From positions 1 through 64,000 of the forward strand of contig UQGG01000011.1 in NCBI GenBank assembly GCA_900540475.1: 64,000 nt of DNA. Reading direction: 5' to 3'. Both the position numbers and the translations under genes were made by a program. The first letter of the stretch is position 1; each line of letters opens with the position of its first letter. This document shows positions 63,601-64,000 of this stretch, piece after piece. The stretch is from an uncultured Robinsoniella sp. Lineage in GTDB: Bacteria > Bacillota > Clostridia > Lachnospirales > Lachnospiraceae. The notes under the pieces were generated by a model. That model was given only the letters and a program-made list of their open reading frames with translations, ran no database searches and was not told the origin of the DNA.

Positions 63601-64000
63601 GCGGCAGTACAAAGCCTGAAAGCAGCAATGGCACAGTTGGAAAAAGCGGCACCCGTTACGATACCGGTACTTCTTCCAAAACCAGGTACAGCTTTTAGCT
63701 ACAACGGTCTGAAATACAAAGTGCGAAAAGCAACGGAAAAGGAAAAGACAGTGAGCGTAATCGGCGCTGTATCAAAGTCAGTTAAAAAAATTACGATTCC
63801 GTCAGACGTTAAATACAAAGATCTTACTTTTAAAGTAGATTATATCAGAAGTAGTTCCTTCCGGAACTTAAAGAAACTGGAGAGCGTAAGTATAGGCAGA
63901 AATGTTACCGCCATAGGACCGCGTGCATTCCAGAACTGTAAAATGCTGAGCAGCGTAAAGATTGGAAAAGGTGTTACGGGTATTGGAAATTACGCATTCT
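57667..64000 (+). CDS. Giant secreted LamG/TIM-barrel/FIVAR/LRR glycosidase, partial at window end
   Basis: An unbroken frame runs from ATG 57667 (after GGAGGG) to the window end, more than 2110 codons. A signal peptide (to about 30) and an acidic linker lead to two LamG modules (about 85-290, 300-520; WQHVAVV, WSHLAVT), a Big_5 Ig-like module (about 530-635) and a catalytic candidate of about 740 residues (640-1380). This has a sandwich part (SNGIVERTF, RGVKLQVRYEIYDG) and a barrel part (GFNMVLLSFGSG, CIEIDGTYP with Asp1060, YINSPDW). I do not recognise its GH family; it vaguely recalls the GH36/GH27 clan. An Fn3 module (about 1395), a second Ig-like module, a third LamG (1576-1790), FIVAR repeats (1794-1990) and BspA-type repeats (from 1998) follow. 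No dockerin is visible, but the end is missing. Confidence 0.78.
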   Translation, partial: MIQKWMKKSLALAVSASMVMGSVPVSAAEIITENTVQKETAKTEEFTDTKESAETAAATEAEEFSMETEVEDRSQGLENQNPIVHFDMDKLTDGKIMNKADNREYPVAGNNVSLTDSVGSHGEALEFDGISNYIDLGTDYQVGSSYTIAAWVKTAEDANGLSRITCRSRTTVPGEKDLSLYIRNNGKLEHQGTEWLASDENAVGFGTWQHVAVVSDGMAMKLYVNGNVVKEENTAAGDMSNTDVSLLIGAGWNKDATAPFEDHMFKGAMDELRIYDTAVNDAEMKDLAAEGNPDEEIELPESLFQFTMDEVIDGTGENVGKKVVINETDQKEYAVNGNYRVDDFGIYGKSLEFNGNNTYINIGNPEIHDEYTFEAWVNIDPSGGNSLNKIFGRDRTTIPQDSFYFCVRNNGNIEFETKGSEGGTWLEGKEANRLAFDNWSHLAVTCDKDTYKMYLNGELIATEAVEVQIDQALNPNDLLIGSGWNADGTAIFNGHAFKGRMDDVRIFNVALTEQQIKKSTEGILQNLPPEIKGVSPSDGSTIGKQGKIAVTYNMAVQLSTEAIILKDETTGETVPAAYEVVDKDEKIEGAETLEITAADPLDSGHVYSLTIPAGALENLQGITNREAKTFTFSVGIELEGNSAESNLGDWINGEVKIPSAIAQQDNTVTMSNGIVERTFDVSKNFMTTGYNNLYTGLDLLEKGNLGADMEIVLNDHYTDGDDGEVRYQIGGEDSDFEYLNHTTEENTEEIFHWEYDPRMSDPTMKDTAWPAKGKALIVNYGAKDTVEEKYRGVKLQVRYEIYDGIPVISKYVKVVNQGGEKVVVQHLRSEILPIQTPKKEALYMETSYNGGNPNHDRNNGRHQSVQWKDNETFGQLISQYSYEPDLGQKIEEFGPAYTLQPGETFTGFRTYELFQSSSYYEWQQLAVKKMYRVLFPQTTDNPTIYHLISADEKKIKEGIDQAKASGFNMVLLSFGSGVNVEDVSAANIEKYKRICDYAHEKDILIGSYTMVVSRGDQGAHESYNGCWGNMRCMTSAAAETSLQNALKFYQETGMDCIEIDGTYPSWVCDNKKPEHIGHDGEQDSVAKQWETAVRDFYKDLREMNVYINSPDWHYMNGASMGVMGYEEAAFAIPRAHQLIYGREIAYYGTFGKMPSMGWTLVPFSAYTGGDDSVFWPYDERINDYDYIIALNMMFGVGGSYRGANGLYQGAPSENVMKTWGEFYNKYNDILNGDVIHIKPPVYDIPEGSGSRTSDKTIDIDGFIHASADTKQKGLGAFFNQTGEKVTQKVKVPLYYTGLTDLKAAPAPVEGSHYRDDMRVYPGLGDWYDPPIPEINTPEGVPTDKKAVLCFGDMNPQEYIIDSNGSIEIELTMEPGTYAWFTVYDPKDAPGTSAAIPVPQNAEATKESNQITLSWEHVSVAGRNVKEYAVYRNGDYLGKAFTNTFTDKTMEANNNYEYEIIPVHNTVSGTGAKVAISTEEDKEAPELTDAKALDKESIQLSFNEKLDRETAENMGSYQVSANVVLSASLDREGKTVTLKLKKELMAFTETEVEVSGICDLAGNVISEGSVRTIVFGNLRAFDFNETGGDVILDRINGENGTIYGNPKRDTGIQGSALSFDGAQNYVNLGKVINSYTDYGLSFWFNPEDVQKEQTLLGQQRDTFPAWMWNLGIRDGSLFFQANDGKGDSEQEIKVELLTASGLIKEGEWNHVTLVRNGESFTLYVNGKPEAAEVKAGIDQTENEYTMWLGGFRNAAGGEPTKQFKGLIDELNFYNTSLTDENVKNICMEHVDVEAKSELEGTVTFAKTLLEADYTPKSYAKVAEMLEIAEKLLERIMPSGQELELVQGQLKEAIMGLEKNGTIDPEQSFDELIGQIQKLNQKDYTENAWKQFQEKYRAILAAGRKDSEAVAQLQKALDQLKLSSENELLMEKAILESVISCSKLLKEDAYTGASWQKYQQALADAQKIYADKTVSVGTIQAAVQSLKAAMAQLEKAAPVTIPVLLPKPGTAFSYNGLKYKVRKATEKEKTVSVIGAVSKSVKKITIPSDVKYKDLTFKVDYIRSSSFRNLKKLESVSIGRNVTAIGPRAFQNCKMLSSVKIGKGVTGIGNYAF

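Overview
The window looks like a chromosomal segment of a low-to-mid G+C gut Firmicute, most likely a Lachnospiraceae member (Robinsoniella/Hungatella/Blautia-like; inferred from gene content, not from a marker gene). The evidence is AGGAGG-type ribosome sites, YesM/YesN and LytTR/GHKL two-component systems, RbsABC- and MalFG-type sugar importers, and very large secreted glycosidases carrying FIVAR repeats, dockerins, Fn3 or BspA-type leucine-rich repeats. No rRNA, tRNA or CRISPR array was seen.

Layout. (1) 1-2.0 kb is a decayed area: a 275-bp inverted-repeat element, a transporter remnant and a DUF4038 (apiosidase-like) glycosidase broken by an internal deletion. (2) 2.5-8.3 kb encodes a 1904-aa secreted beta-helix enzyme with PDZ, FIVAR and dockerin modules. 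(3) 8.4-17.6 kb has a LytTR/GHKL two-component system, then a membrane-anchored circularly permuted GH3, a GtrA-like membrane protein, a second GH3 and a frameshifted SDR. A small palindromic repeat occurs between two of these genes and again inside the second GH3. (4) 17.6-20 kb is a scar: a flavin-reductase remnant, a dead serine recombinase, a KilA-N protein and a DUF1801 protein. (5) 20.1-28.7 kb has a LacI regulator divergent from an operon with an Rbs-type importer (ATPase frameshifted), a DgpA-like oxidoreductase, C-glycoside deglycosidase alpha and beta subunits and another TIM-barrel isomerase. This is a probable plant C-glycoside catabolic operon. (6) An orphan arsC lies at 28.8-29.2 kb. 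(7) 29.5-43.8 kb holds four large secreted proteins: an alkaline-phosphatase-superfamily enzyme with an internal cohesin-like module and a terminal dockerin, two GH95-like enzymes with FIVAR-dockerin tails, and a non-catalytic FIVAR-Fn3 protein. (8) 43.9-57.5 kb has divergent YesN/YesM and an operon of sugar-binding lipoprotein, two permeases, a GH36 enzyme and a third GH95-like enzyme ending in leucine-rich repeats. (9) From 57.7 kb a further giant LamG/TIM/FIVAR/LRR enzyme runs off the window end.

How it may work together. Secreted enzymes would trim a complex (probably host or plant) glycan outside the cell. FIVAR-dockerin tails could assemble enzymes on cohesin modules, one of which appears to lie inside the 29.5-kb protein. 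The MalFG-type importer would then take up products, with GH36 and GH3 enzymes finishing hydrolysis. Four genes (2549, 29527, 33595, 37819) share a promoter element: two RTCCTAAA-like half-sites 11-12 bp apart, the proximal one starting exactly 29 bp before the -10 hexamer. A related tandem site lies before the YesMN-adjacent transporter operon. I infer a single AraC-type regulon, with the YesN at 43932-45464 as the leading candidate regulator.
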